Below, piece after piece: positions 1 to 10,572 of a DNA stretch of 64,000 bases; position 1 is the first letter of the stretch; each line of letters begins with the position of its first letter. The notes under the pieces were generated by a model. That model had not been told where the DNA came from and did no database searches. It saw only the letters and a list, made by a program, of their open reading frames with translations. This stretch comes from Pycnococcus provasolii (lineage: Eukaryota; Chlorophyta; Pseudoscourfieldiophyceae; Pseudoscourfieldiales; Pycnococcaceae): NCBI GenBank assembly GCA_938743325.2, contig OW568888.1:186001-250000 (forward strand). The letters are read 5' to 3'. The position numbers were made by a program, and so were the translations under genes.

Positions 1-111
1 CTTGCCCATATGTATGAAACATCACGCCAACAAGGCTTAACGAGTCCAACGACAAGTGCCGTTGGCGCAAAGTCCCGAACCTATTCAAGGGCATCGGGTG
101 TTATGATTTGA
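1..111 (+). CDS. possible 3' end of a gene entering from the left
   Basis: Frame 1 is open from the first base to a TGA at 109-111 and gives 36 residues rich in Ser, Thr, Ala and Arg, ending RASGVMI. The composition resembles a disordered protein tail, but an open stretch this short can arise by chance. No domain is visible. If it is real, it converges on the coiled-coil gene whose stop lies at 194-196. The alternative is plain 3' flank. Confidence 0.25.
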   Translation, partial: LAHMYETSRQQGLTSPTTSAVGAKSRTYSRASGVMI

Positions 112-193
112 CAACTGTCGAATAATTTTTCTGAAAAAAATTGAATATGTGTAAGAGGTGAAATTGTACAAAACGGTGCTATGGAGATTCGTA

Positions 194-3100
194 TTACTTT
201 GTAGTGTCGCCATCGTCAACACCTTCCGCCAGAGATTCGACTGTTTCATCTAACGATTTCTCCGCTTCCTGGATCTCGGTGTTTGCGCGTCTCACCGATT
301 CCTTTATCTTTCGCAACTCAGATTCTCCTGCACGCGCAAACGATGACTCCGATACGTCCTCGCTGAATGACAGCTGCTTTCGGCTTTGACTAATCGGACT
401 CTCGGCTATCGGGGACCGCGGTTGTGCCTGGCGATGCGTCGGCGCTTCTCGAGCCATGCGGCTCTCATTCACCGCGCCTTGAATAACTCGACCGAATGCT
501 GCGGGTGAACCGGGTGATGAGCGAGAAGGGCCTTGGCGCGAAGCCATCACGAGTAGGCGTTGCTCAATCTCGGAAGTCGCCGTCTCGAATGCGCGGCCGA
601 TGCGCAAGATACGCCCACGTACGTCGTCGTATTCACCTTCGAGTGATTTGATGCGGCGCTGAACACGCTCCATGCGATCGTCCAACTTGCTGTCCACGAT
701 TGCATTCACCTTCTCAAGCGTTGGTCGCGTTTCCATTCCTCGGCTAATTGACTTGCCGAGGGTGCCGATTGCCGCAGCATGCGCCTCAACACGCCTGTAC
801 GTGTCGCTCATGAGATGGCGCACATCGCCACTCGTCGAACTCACGGAGGCCTGCATCGAAGCAAGATCAGTGCTAGACTCCGCAAGAAGCACCTGTAGCT
901 CGCTCACCTGAGTAACAAGACTGTCGACATCCTTGATCACAGAGCGAGACCCATGACGGCCTTCGGTACCTGGGGTGCCCATAGAAGCGATAGCATGCAC
1001 ATTTGGATCCGCACTAAATGACGGTTCTGGCGCCAGCGAGCCTGGTGGATGTGCTACAGCCGCCTCGGATGCGGCGAGCAAGCTAGCAAGTGGCCCACCT
1101 TGTAGAATTTGTGATGGTGTGAAGTTGGCCGTAACTGCTGCCGATTTTTTCCCAAAAATCACAGTCTTCAGCGTATCGACATCTTGAAGCATACCCGCAA
1201 CGCGCTGCTCACTATATGCTGTAGAAGCGCTCAGCTCGAGCCGCACTTGTTCACCAATCTCTTGGCTTCGCAGTGATACGGCGCTCGCCTCAGCCGCCCG
1301 TGCCGCCGAAGCATTTGCCGCAGCTTCGGCTCCTGCGACCCTAACCTTCAGCTCAACGATCGCAGCTTCGTCAGCCGCACGCGCAGCCGAGGCGCTCACC
1401 TCGCGCTCAGCAAGACGTGCACGAAGATCCGCTTGTGATTGACTATCATGGGAAGCTGTATTTTGGGCAATGTGGTCGATACGCATGGAAAGATCCTCCA
1501 GCGCTGCCGCCGAAGCAGCTCGACGCTCAAACTCGGAAATGCGTGTCTTGAGTGCCTCGCATTCGACAATTCGTCTTGTCAGCGCAGGGATTGTCTCGGA
1601 TAATCGACCCGCTTCGGCAAGCCGATTCTCCACATCCGGGCTTAAGATCCCACTTTTCACTTCGATCTCAGCGACACGCCCCTCAAGATGTTGAATAGTC
1701 TGAGAATTTGTTGTGTCTCCTAGCAACCTTGTGCTATTCTCCTGCTCGAGGATTGTCACACGGCGCTCAACTGTGCCAAGTGCCGCAGCTGAGGCGGCAG
1801 ATCGCGTCAAACTATTCAGATTTTCTTCGAGCGATGCGTTCTGTTTCTCAAGGGCTAGAATACGAAGCTCGGCACGACGCAGACTTTCATGCGTGTCCTC
1901 TCTTTCTGCAGTAGACTTTGGATGTGAAATGGTTTGCAACTGTGCCTGAATTGACTCAACAGCTGCCCGAAGCTCGGGAATTGCTCCGCTCACATTTTGT
2001 TTTTCTAATTCGGATCTTAACTTCGAATCCTTGATGGTTTGTTTCCATTGCATCGCCGCGAACTTGGAGTTCACTTTCGCCATCGTGGCATCTTGAGCAT
2101 GACTTGATGAGTGGACCTTTTGCATAAGTTTTGCAATAGCCGCATTCTGCCGCACGTCTTCTGCCGTTCCCTCATTCAGTTGGGCTAGCTGAGACTGAAG
2201 GCCAGAAATTGTTCTGCCTAGTTGTTGGACAGCAGCGTCCTGTCGCGCATCCGTCTCAGTACCTGATGCCATCTGCCCAAGTTGGGATTGCATCAACGAC
2301 ATTGCATTACCAAGCTGCTGTATATTAGCATCCTGCCTCGCATCCATCTCACTGTATGAAGGTATTTGCCGCAGCTCTGACTGAAGCGCGGCTAGCGACT
2401 GTTTCATTTGCGTCATTGTCGCATCCTGTCGCGCGTCTTCCGACGAAGCGCCTGCCTGGCTGAGCTGAGACTGCATAGCTGCGACGGTCTGGCTCAGCTT
2501 GGCCATCGCCGCATCCTGTCGCGCGTCCTCCGACGAAGTGCTCGCCTGGCTGAGCTGAGACTGCATAGCCGCGACGGTCTGGCCCAGCTTGGCCATCGTC
2601 GCGTCCTGTTTGGCCATCGCCGCATCCTGTCGCGCGTCCTCCGTCGAAGCGCCCGCCTGGCTGAGCTGAGACTGCATAGCTGCGACGGTCTGGCTCAGCT
2701 TAGCCATCGCCGCATCCTGTCGCGCGTCCTCCGACGAAGTGCTCGCCTGGCTGAGCTGCGACTGCATAGCTGCGACGGTCTGGCCCAGCTTGGCCATCGT
2801 CGCGTCCTGTTTGGCCATCGCCGCATCCTGTCGCGCGTCCTCAGTTGAAGCGCCCGCCTGGCTGAGCTGCGACTGCATAGCTGCGACGGTCTGGCCCAGC
2901 TTGGCCATCGTCGCGTCCTGTCTGGCCATCGCCGCATCCTGTCGCGCGTCCTCCGTCGAAGCGCCCGCCTGGCTGAGCTGAGACTGCATAGCTGCGACGG
3001 TCTGGCTCAGCTTGGCCATCGCCGCATCCTGTCGCGCGTCCTCCGACGAAGTGCTCGCCTGGCTGAGCTGAGACTGCATAGCCGCGACGGTCTGGCTCAG

Positions 3101-5563
3101 CTTAGCCATCGCCGCATCCTGTCGCGCGTCCTCCGTCGAAGTGCTCGCCTGGCTGAGCTGAGACTGCATAGCTGTGACGGTCTGGCTCAGCTTGGCCATT
3201 GCCGCATCCTGTCGCGCGTCCTCCGACGAAGTGCTCGCCTGGCTGAGCTGAGACTGCATAGCTGCAATCGACTGTTTCATCTGCGTCATTGTCGCATCCT
3301 GTCGCGCGTCCTCCGTCGAAGCGCCCGCCTGGCTGATCTGCGACTGCATAGCTGCGACGGTCTGGCTCAGCTTAGCCATCGCCGCATCCTGTCGCGCGTC
3401 CTCCGACGAAGTGCTCGCCTGGCTGAGCTGAGACTGCATAGCTGCAATCGACTGTTTCATCTGCGCCATAGTAGCGTTTTGACGCTCATCCTCCGCAGTA
3501 CCATCGGCGATCTGCCCAAGCTGGGCCTGTAATGCAGATACGGTGTGGCTTAGCTTTAGCACTGCTGCATCCTGGCGTGCATCTGATTCCGTGCCAGCCG
3601 CGATCTTGCCGAGCTGCAGCTGTAGATTCGCCACTTGGTCGCCAAGTTGTGATACCACTGCCTCTTGGCGAGCGCTAACATCGTGCAATCCCCCTCCCAT
3701 CTGTGCAACTTTCGAGTTCACGCGGCTCAGTTCATTGCGCATCTTCGTGATTTCCTCATCTTGACGTAAATCTGAGACGGAGACTAGTGGCTGCACCTTC
3801 TGTAGGATCGAACTTCGGAATTCTTCGCCATGCAGCTCGATGTTGACTTCATGCATGTAATCTCTGAGCGACTCCACGGAAGACGCGCTAGCAGCCTGCT
3901 TCATCTGTGCTTCGAGAACCTTGACTCGCAATTGCACAGCTTCAGAATTCCCACCTTCACGCTGTTCCTTCTTTTCGAGCTCGCGCAGACGACCATCTAT
4001 CGCACTTAACGCAGATGCGGATCCTGCCATGGCAGCCACACTTTCAGAGCGTGACAGTGCTTCGCTCGAACGCTCTGATGCGGCGCGGGAAGCAACTGCA
4101 CATTTCTTCACTTCGTCCGCCAACGACACTGACTTGCCTTCGAGCTCGGATAGGCTCTGATCCAGTCTGTCGTCGATCCGCTCCAAGCGATCGGCGAACT
4201 TCGTGATGCTCGCCTCAGCCTGCTGCACACGCTGCGCCGACACTGACTTGCCTTCGAGCTCGGATAGGCTCTGATCCAGTCTGTCGTCGATCCGCTCCAA
4301 GCGATCGGCGAACTTCGTGATGCTCGCCTCAGCCTGCTGCACACGCTGCGCCGACCCACGCGCGCCCTCGTGTGCGGAACTGGAAGCTGACTCCACCGCG
4401 CTCAAGCGGCCAAGCTGATCATTTGCACTTTGCTCGACGGCTTCGCACCGCGACACTGTCTGCTCGATTTCGCGACTGATGCTCTCACATCGAGCCACCA
4501 GCTTTGAGTGTTTGGATTCGAGTGCCTTGTTCGCCTTGAGTGCCCGGGAAGCGGACGCAATTGCCTCAGCAGCGGCAGGCTCGAGATCGTCCATTCTTCT
4601 CGTCAGCTCCTCCTGTTGCGTCTGCTGCGCGCCCTCCAACTCACTCACGCGGCTTCCCAGGCGTGCAATATCCGTGGGATTTGCGCCCGAACCATGAGAC
4701 GACTTCGCTTTCTTAAGCTGCGTCTCGGCAGTTGCAATCGCGCGCTCGGCGTTTGCTCCGATGGCATCCATGTCTGCTCGAAGCGACGGCAGGTCGGCGG
4801 CGTCAACGCGCGCCACCATCTCAGCCACGGACGTCGACAGAGTCGCAAGTCGGTTCGCTTCGCGCCTGCGCGCCTCCTCCAGCTGTTCGCAGCGTGCATT
4901 TGCCATTTGTGCCTCACGCATGGCCGAGTCGGCGGCGTCGAGAGTCGCGACGTGACTTGCCACGTCGCTAACAACTCGCACGGGCGTTACAGGCGTCGGC
5001 GGCGGAGCTGTGGCAATGGGAGCGTGCGATACGCGCTCACGCAGCACGGCCACCACTTCCTCTAAGGCCGCAACGCGAGATCCCTCCGCCTTTGTCGAGG
5101 CAGATGACGCAAACGCGGAAGCCGTCTCGGCAACCTCAAGCGCACGCGACACGCGCTCCTCGAGCATTGCGAGTCTTACGGACTCTGCTTGCTTTTGAGA
5201 GATGGCCTCCGTAACGAAAGCGAGCCGCTCCTCCATGGCGGCAAGTCTGTGGGCGCCGTCAGTTCCCAGCGTCGACTTGTCACTCGCCGCGAGCTCGACG
5301 CGCTCTTCTATCCTTCTCAGTCTTCTGTCAACGTCCTTGCTATTATCCGTCAAGGTTGTCTCAACTCGTTCGAGTCGCCTTGCATGGTATCCAAAGTGCT
5401 CCGCGAACGCGACGATAGCGTTTCGTATTGACGCCGTGACATTGTACCAGTCGTTCGCGCCGACGCGCACGTCGTTGAGCGGCAGGGACGTCGCGAACGG
5501 CTCAGGCTGCTGCTGCTGCTGGCTCGCGGCGAGCGGGCTGAGCACGACGCCGCCACTGCTCAT
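194..5563 (-). CDS. giant Ala/Gln/Ser-rich coiled-coil repeat protein
   Basis: This 1789-residue protein has no transmembrane segment or signal peptide. Almost its whole length shows heptad-like spacing rich in Leu, Ala, Glu, Gln and Arg, typical of long parallel coiled coils. A central block of tandem repeats of about 30 residues (core ARQDAAMAKLSQTVAAMQSQ) sits at 2405-3470. A separate 38-residue segment is perfectly doubled at 4124-4351. The C-terminal part is Ser/Pro/Arg-rich and probably disordered. The ATG at 5561-5563 is the first in frame. Long algal coiled-coil proteins of this kind are often centrosomal, basal-body or structural, but nothing here fixes a role and I do not recognise a named family. 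The repeats are nearly identical in DNA, so copy number probably varies between strains and may be assembled wrongly. Confidence 0.85.
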   Translation of the reverse strand: MSSGGVVLSPLAASQQQQQPEPFATSLPLNDVRVGANDWYNVTASIRNAIVAFAEHFGYHARRLERVETTLTDNSKDVDRRLRRIEERVELAASDKSTLGTDGAHRLAAMEERLAFVTEAISQKQAESVRLAMLEERVSRALEVAETASAFASSASTKAEGSRVAALEEVVAVLRERVSHAPIATAPPPTPVTPVRVVSDVASHVATLDAADSAMREAQMANARCEQLEEARRREANRLATLSTSVAEMVARVDAADLPSLRADMDAIGANAERAIATAETQLKKAKSSHGSGANPTDIARLGSRVSELEGAQQTQQEELTRRMDDLEPAAAEAIASASRALKANKALESKHSKLVARCESISREIEQTVSRCEAVEQSANDQLGRLSAVESASSSAHEGARGSAQRVQQAEASITKFADRLERIDDRLDQSLSELEGKSVSAQRVQQAEASITKFADRLERIDDRLDQSLSELEGKSVSLADEVKKCAVASRAASERSSEALSRSESVAAMAGSASALSAIDGRLRELEKKEQREGGNSEAVQLRVKVLEAQMKQAASASSVESLRDYMHEVNIELHGEEFRSSILQKVQPLVSVSDLRQDEEITKMRNELSRVNSKVAQMGGGLHDVSARQEAVVSQLGDQVANLQLQLGKIAAGTESDARQDAAVLKLSHTVSALQAQLGQIADGTAEDERQNATMAQMKQSIAAMQSQLSQASTSSEDARQDAAMAKLSQTVAAMQSQISQAGASTEDARQDATMTQMKQSIAAMQSQLSQASTSSEDARQDAAMAKLSQTVTAMQSQLSQASTSTEDARQDAAMAKLSQTVAAMQSQLSQASTSSEDARQDAAMAKLSQTVAAMQSQLSQAGASTEDARQDAAMARQDATMAKLGQTVAAMQSQLSQAGASTEDARQDAAMAKQDATMAKLGQTVAAMQSQLSQASTSSEDARQDAAMAKLSQTVAAMQSQLSQAGASTEDARQDAAMAKQDATMAKLGQTVAAMQSQLSQASTSSEDARQDAAMAKLSQTVAAMQSQLSQAGASSEDARQDATMTQMKQSLAALQSELRQIPSYSEMDARQDANIQQLGNAMSLMQSQLGQMASGTETDARQDAAVQQLGRTISGLQSQLAQLNEGTAEDVRQNAAIAKLMQKVHSSSHAQDATMAKVNSKFAAMQWKQTIKDSKLRSELEKQNVSGAIPELRAAVESIQAQLQTISHPKSTAEREDTHESLRRAELRILALEKQNASLEENLNSLTRSAASAAALGTVERRVTILEQENSTRLLGDTTNSQTIQHLEGRVAEIEVKSGILSPDVENRLAEAGRLSETIPALTRRIVECEALKTRISEFERRAASAAALEDLSMRIDHIAQNTASHDSQSQADLRARLAEREVSASAARAADEAAIVELKVRVAGAEAAANASAARAAEASAVSLRSQEIGEQVRLELSASTAYSEQRVAGMLQDVDTLKTVIFGKKSAAVTANFTPSQILQGGPLASLLAASEAAVAHPPGSLAPEPSFSADPNVHAIASMGTPGTEGRHGSRSVIKDVDSLVTQVSELQVLLAESSTDLASMQASVSSTSGDVRHLMSDTYRRVEAHAAAIGTLGKSISRGMETRPTLEKVNAIVDSKLDDRMERVQRRIKSLEGEYDDVRGRILRIGRAFETATSEIEQRLLVMASRQGPSRSSPGSPAAFGRVIQGAVNESRMAREAPTHRQAQPRSPIAESPISQSRKQLSFSEDVSESSFARAGESELRKIKESVRRANTEIQEAEKSLDETVESLAEGVDDGDTTK
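2405..3470 (-). repeat. tandem 90-117 bp coding repeats in the coiled-coil gene
   Basis: About ten near-identical units encode the core ARQDAAMAKLSQTVAAMQSQ followed by LSQ and a Ser/Thr/Glu/Asp linker. Most are 90 bp (30 codons). Some carry an inserted RQDAAMAKQDATMAK-type stretch that lengthens the unit to 117 bp. More diverged units continue on both sides, roughly 2140-3600. All lengths are multiples of three, so the frame is kept, as expected if unequal exchange expands and contracts the array under coding selection. Confidence 0.85.
4124..4351 (-). repeat. perfect 114-bp tandem duplication inside the coiled-coil gene
   Basis: Bases 4124-4237 are repeated without a visible difference at 4238-4351 (38 codons, containing QRVQQAEASITKFADRLERI). 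The exact identity and single extra copy indicate a very recent in-frame duplication, distinct from the older central array. Confidence 0.9.
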
Positions 5564-6174
5564 GGTGTGTAGTGTACGCCGTGTAGATACCCGCAGCCTG
5601 AAGTGGACGCCACGTTAGTTTGAAGCGGCGAACTTGCAAACTCCCGGCCGGGAGGTTGGGAACAGGGAAAGGGAAAGGCCCTCGAGGGAAGGGGAGGGGA
5701 AGGGGTGAAGTCCCCTCCCCGGCAGCCCGGCCTTTACCCTCTCGACGTTCGTTCAGGTTGGTAGGGTACCAACCTACTAGGTTGGTACTCGGACAGTCGG
5801 AGGGCTACTGTAACCTTACTGTATGCTGGACGGGGACGGTGCCTGCAACCTGCAACGTCTTCCCTTCCCTTCCCTGTGCGGCGAGGCGTGTCCCACCCAG
5901 GCTCTTCAACGTCTCTTCTTCGCATTCAAACTCCCGCAAGGTCCCTTGAATCCTCTGGTGCAGAGGTGGTTCCCCATTAACCTAACTCTCTCTCCTCTCT
6001 CCCCTGTTCCTCGTCCTTTTCCTCCAGGTGGCGCGCCCTTGGGAAACCGCCTGCCACTTCTAAGGTTAGCACCTCAACGTCTTGCGCAAGACACGGCCCG
6101 TGTACAAGCAAGCAAGCGGCCGAGTGTTTGCCCTGCGAGGCGTGGCGCTCCTTGAAGGAAAAACAGAAAAAAGC
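5564..6174. other. divergent intergenic region, 611 bp
   Basis: The interval lies between the starts of two divergent genes and so must hold both promoters. It has G-rich/C-rich runs at 5650-5720 and a small palindrome at about 5756-5773 (GGTTGGTAGGGTACCAACC). I see no gene or RNA. Confidence 0.5.
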
Positions 6175-9100
6175 ATGGCGCTTTCACAACAGCAGCAGCA
6201 GCCGGACAGAAGGAGCACGCCAACGGGAAGAAGACGAGGGCGGAGACGGATGGACGGAACGTGCTCGACACTCCTCTTCGTACTCGTCGTGTTTCTCGGC
6301 GCACTGCGGGAAGCGTCTGCGCAGACGGCGGCGTCGCTGTTCGGCGTCGAGAGCGTACTGAAGTGGTCAGTGCCGCCGCAAATTCACTGGCTCTACCCGC
6401 CGAAAGGCCACATCCGTGGTGGCACTATGCTCACAATCTACGGCACGGGATTCCACAACAGCCCATACCTTTCCGTGCGATTCGCGGTGGAGAACGAGTT
6501 TGACGAGGTGCTCGCGACGTTCGTTAGCGAAACGCAGGTCATGGTCGAAACACCTGAGCGACAAACGACGCACACTGCGCACGTCACCGTCAGCAACGAC
6601 CAGCTCAGCTATAGCGCGTACCCTCTTATCTACATACGCGGAGCTGGCACGTTCCTGCAGTACATCTTCGACAACAGCGACCCAGGCTGCCTAGACTGTC
6701 GCCAGAGTACCACCTCCTGCCAGGCTGGGTACGGTGCTGGTGGAGTCGGCTGCCTCAACCCATACCTCACGAACGAGGTGTGGCACGCAGACAACGTCAC
6801 TGGACCGTACATTGGCGGTACGGAGGTCACGATTACCTCCGACACGCTAAACTGGCCGCGCGTTGCCCTTTCAGGAACATGCCCCACTGGAACGACGAAG
6901 GAGTGCATTCAGGATACGGCTGGGAACGGCGACTGCGCTTGCACGTATCCCATGTTCGTGCAGGGAAGTCCGCAGCGCTACACGGCGCCCGTTGGCGGCA
7001 AGGGCACGCCGCACCCGTTCGACACGGATCCGACGTCGCCAGGCAACGGCCCGCCAATCACCGGCACGTTCTACCCCGGCCGCTACCTCAAGTGCCAGTT
7101 TGAATGTTTCCTTGATCTCAACCAGGACGGCACGGCAGACCAGCTGTCAACATCCGAGTGGATAGACGCGAAGTGGCATGACTACACGAAGATCACGTGC
7201 ACGGCGCCGCCCATGGAGGTTCCCGGCTTGCAGAACCAGGACATCATGGCGACGCACTGCACGGTGCGCGTGACAAACAATCAGCAGACCTTCGACACGA
7301 ACAGCGGTGCGTTGACAACCGTGAAGAATACTCCGCAGTGCCCTGGCACGTGTGGCCAAACGTCGTACACCGGATGTTCGGGCACGTCGGGCTACAATTG
7401 CCCCGGAACATTCATCACGTTCACCTATCAAGACCTTCGGCCAGTCGTGACTCATATCAATAGCGACCAAGCGAGTGTCTGGCCTGCCCGCGGGCCGTTT
7501 GGCGGTAATACGGAGGTGACTGTCACCGGCATCAATTTCCTGCCGTCGCGATACCTCAAATGCAAGTTTGGAGGAACGACGGATGGAAGCGATGCTTTCG
7601 TGCAAACGGATACCTCGCATATCGTCGGTGAGCTCGGCGGGAAGGTGAGATACATTTCGAGCACGGAGATTGTGTGCGTGACTCCGACTTATGGTCCAGC
7701 GTCGCAGACGGAGCAATTCCCACCGACGAGCAGCAGCAGCGGCAAGGCGCCAGGTTCAACGGTGCAGGCGAAAATTCCAGGATCTGGTGCCGTGCTTGAG
7801 GTTGCCACCTTCACAACTGGCGGTGCCATTGCAACGGTGACCGTCGTAAGTGGTGGCAAAAACTATCACACCGCACCCGTGCTGTCTGTGGTTGGCGGTG
7901 GCGGTTGCTGTGCTCGTCTGACAGCGACCGTCTCCGCTGGCGTGATCACTGGCGTCACTGTCGTTGATGGCGGAAAGAACTTTAATCGAGGATCGGCCGC
8001 TACTGCCACCGCCGTGTTGTCAACACATGCAAACGGCGAGCAGACTGTTGCGGGCGTGACGATCACAAATGGTGGATCCGGATACCTCGTCCCACCTCTC
8101 GTGTACTTCATATGCCCTCAGCCAACAGGGACGGTGCTCCCAACCATGTCGTACGATTTCGATGACGATAAATACGACACGTCGTGCTTCGTGACAAGCT
8201 CGGACATCGCGGATGGCTATCTCGCGGACCCCGGTGGATTCACGCCTGACACCAGATCAAATCGCGTGGCGTCGCCTAAGATCCACACGAGGGCCATCGC
8301 CGCTCTTGGATATGATCCGAGCTGCCACACGTCATACGCGCGGTGTCAAGGTCAGGGCGCTGTGGTGAGGGTGGACATCACATACCCAGGTGCGTACTAC
8401 CAAAGCTCCTCTGCCCCAAATGTTGTATTTCAGCCGATGAAGCCTTCTGTGGTCGTCGCGCCGGAAGAGCTGTACGACCGCAACAGGAACGATCCGTCGA
8501 AGATTGGTGTGTACACGCATCAGGGCAAATCCCCCGATGAGCTTGATCCGGAAATTGCGCACAGCACTCTCGACTATCCCGACGAATTCGAGCGATCGCC
8601 ACGCTTCCCTGGCGGCGGCCACTCGGCATCCATCTCAACGTCGAATGCTGGAGTGTATTCGCAGACGAAATTTCCGCATGGCATCAACAGTCCCGAGGAT
8701 CGCGGGCCGCTGGAAGCGCCAAAGGGCGAGGCGTTCATGGACGGTTCGATCAAGCCAAGCCACCTTGCGCTTGTTCGCATTTCGAATAATTACCACAAAT
8801 TCGGATCGAAAAGAATGATGACGAACTGGGATCTAACATGCACGGATGCCTCTTGTCATCGCAACTACCGCGACAAGGCGAGCTTGTCGGGGCAGACGTC
8901 GATGGGATACTGGATGTGGAGCAATGAGGGAACTACTCTGAGCCCAACTTACGCCGACGAGGTGAACAGATGCCGCGTGACCGTGAATCCGCCCATTCAC
9001 CAGTTTGGAACGATACAAGGTCATGTGACGGATGCCAAATATGGCCTGGGAACCCTCACAGTTGAGCATCACAAGTTCGACACGTTTCGCCTGTTCGATG

Positions 9101-10572
9101 GAACGAGCGTGGAAGGTAGCCCTGGACATAGTGCGACGGCGACCGCGACACTGGGCGACAGTGTGACGTATGAGTTGATGTCGACGGGAGTTTGCACGTC
9201 CGCCGACTGCAGCGCAACAACAATCACGAACGCGGGAACAAAGTCGCGAAATCGTGGCTTGAAGGTGATTGCTAGCATAGCAGTGACCGCCGGCGGATCT
9301 GGGTACACCACACCGCCAACGGTCAGCTTCAGCGGAGGTGGTGGGTGCTGCGCAAAGGCGACTGCCGTGTTGTCTGGCGGCACGGTAATTCGCATTGACA
9401 TCGATCCGGATGCGCGCGGTTTCGGTTACACCACGGCGCCGACCGTGCACATCACCCCCGTGGGCGTGCAGCAGCGCTACGACGCGGTGACGCCAACCTC
9501 GGGACACTACGTTGATGCCGCACACGCATCTCGGAGCGACTATCGGCACGTGAGCGGCACGGCGGCTGCGAACACGGTGGGACACAACACGTACAACCTA
9601 GACCTGACAGCGCTTAGTGTTTGGGCTGGCCCGTATCGCAACACCGCGAACCTGCGTATAGGACATGGAGCCTTCCCGGGACATCCTGGCAATCTGAATC
9701 TCGGGCATCCCAAAGCTGACTGCATCTACTTCCTTTACGGCGATATTTACGTCTCCCCGAGCGGAAGTGACTCCACGGGACAGGGCACCGCCCTTCGTCC
9801 GTATCGCACCATACAGAAGTGCATCGACGTTGCACTCACGGGGAGCCGAACGTACTACGTGTACAAAAAGGCTGATGGTGGCGATCGCGATCCGTCCGTT
9901 CCCGACGGGACACCGCGCTACGGCGTGGAGTCGCGTGGCATGCGCGTGAATCAGGCGACGGCGGGCTCGCTAGCATCGAATGTGCTTGGCGGAACAATGG
10001 GCCCTTACCAGACAAACCCCGTCATCACAAGGCCTGGTGGCTATGACAAGGGCTACACCGGCACTCGAATGTGGCATAAGGCTGGTCGCATCACAGGAGA
10101 GGTTGGTGCCGGTGGCCGGAAGGGCCGAGGTGGATGGGAGGACGACACGCGCGACAGCACGAAGGGCATCGGGTACACGGTAAATCGCGACCGATGCATC
10201 CTAAAGGCTGGCATGTACACCGGCGCGGGCAACCTCAATCTGCACCCTCGCGGCCGTGTTGTACAGATTTGGGCGGAGAATGCCGGCACGGCTCTTGTCG
10301 ACTGCGGTGGTGCGAGCCTTGGCCGCTACGTGAGCCAACGCGACACGCACGACGACCAGCTGGCTTCTCGCGAAGGATTGATCACCATGAAAGGCGTGGT
10401 GACGAAGCACTGCGGTCATGCCGCTCATCACGATCCCACGCACCGCCCATACTACGTTGGCCGCCCTGGCTATGGCCCAGGAACGCGGCATCCCAACGGC
10501 AAATTCTGTACACCTGGAAAAATGGGATGTCAATTCAGCACACCACCTGACGGCATACCCGCTGGTTTGTAA
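6175..10572 (+). CDS. secreted or surface IPT/TIG-domain protein with beta-helix-like C-terminus
   Basis: The first ATG in frame is at 6175; the open frame extends back only through non-ATG codons. A hydrophobic signal segment (STLLFVLVVFLGALREASA) lies about 30 residues in, so the Met at 6250 is an alternative start that would put the signal peptide at the very N-terminus. IPT/TIG immunoglobulin-like folds follow, recognisable from GGTMLTIYGTGF near residue 80, GGTEVTITSD, and GGNTEVTVTGINF near residue 445. Two glycine-rich modules of the type GGsGYttaPtVsf plus GGGGCCA occur near residues 560 and 1040. Near residue 1185 YVSPSGSDSTGQGT starts what looks like a right-handed parallel beta-helix, as in pectate-lyase-like proteins. 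That domain appears short, so the protein may be C-terminally truncated relative to relatives. The high Cys content fits an extracellular location. The function is unknown; adhesion or cell covering is a guess. Confidence 0.8.
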   Translation: MALSQQQQQPDRRSTPTGRRRGRRRMDGTCSTLLFVLVVFLGALREASAQTAASLFGVESVLKWSVPPQIHWLYPPKGHIRGGTMLTIYGTGFHNSPYLSVRFAVENEFDEVLATFVSETQVMVETPERQTTHTAHVTVSNDQLSYSAYPLIYIRGAGTFLQYIFDNSDPGCLDCRQSTTSCQAGYGAGGVGCLNPYLTNEVWHADNVTGPYIGGTEVTITSDTLNWPRVALSGTCPTGTTKECIQDTAGNGDCACTYPMFVQGSPQRYTAPVGGKGTPHPFDTDPTSPGNGPPITGTFYPGRYLKCQFECFLDLNQDGTADQLSTSEWIDAKWHDYTKITCTAPPMEVPGLQNQDIMATHCTVRVTNNQQTFDTNSGALTTVKNTPQCPGTCGQTSYTGCSGTSGYNCPGTFITFTYQDLRPVVTHINSDQASVWPARGPFGGNTEVTVTGINFLPSRYLKCKFGGTTDGSDAFVQTDTSHIVGELGGKVRYISSTEIVCVTPTYGPASQTEQFPPTSSSSGKAPGSTVQAKIPGSGAVLEVATFTTGGAIATVTVVSGGKNYHTAPVLSVVGGGGCCARLTATVSAGVITGVTVVDGGKNFNRGSAATATAVLSTHANGEQTVAGVTITNGGSGYLVPPLVYFICPQPTGTVLPTMSYDFDDDKYDTSCFVTSSDIADGYLADPGGFTPDTRSNRVASPKIHTRAIAALGYDPSCHTSYARCQGQGAVVRVDITYPGAYYQSSSAPNVVFQPMKPSVVVAPEELYDRNRNDPSKIGVYTHQGKSPDELDPEIAHSTLDYPDEFERSPRFPGGGHSASISTSNAGVYSQTKFPHGINSPEDRGPLEAPKGEAFMDGSIKPSHLALVRISNNYHKFGSKRMMTNWDLTCTDASCHRNYRDKASLSGQTSMGYWMWSNEGTTLSPTYADEVNRCRVTVNPPIHQFGTIQGHVTDAKYGLGTLTVEHHKFDTFRLFDGTSVEGSPGHSATATATLGDSVTYELMSTGVCTSADCSATTITNAGTKSRNRGLKVIASIAVTAGGSGYTTPPTVSFSGGGGCCAKATAVLSGGTVIRIDIDPDARGFGYTTAPTVHITPVGVQQRYDAVTPTSGHYVDAAHASRSDYRHVSGTAAANTVGHNTYNLDLTALSVWAGPYRNTANLRIGHGAFPGHPGNLNLGHPKADCIYFLYGDIYVSPSGSDSTGQGTALRPYRTIQKCIDVALTGSRTYYVYKKADGGDRDPSVPDGTPRYGVESRGMRVNQATAGSLASNVLGGTMGPYQTNPVITRPGGYDKGYTGTRMWHKAGRITGEVGAGGRKGRGGWEDDTRDSTKGIGYTVNRDRCILKAGMYTGAGNLNLHPRGRVVQIWAENAGTALVDCGGASLGRYVSQRDTHDDQLASREGLITMKGVVTKHCGHAAHHDPTHRPYYVGRPGYGPGTRHPNGKFCTPGKMGCQFSTPPDGIPAGL

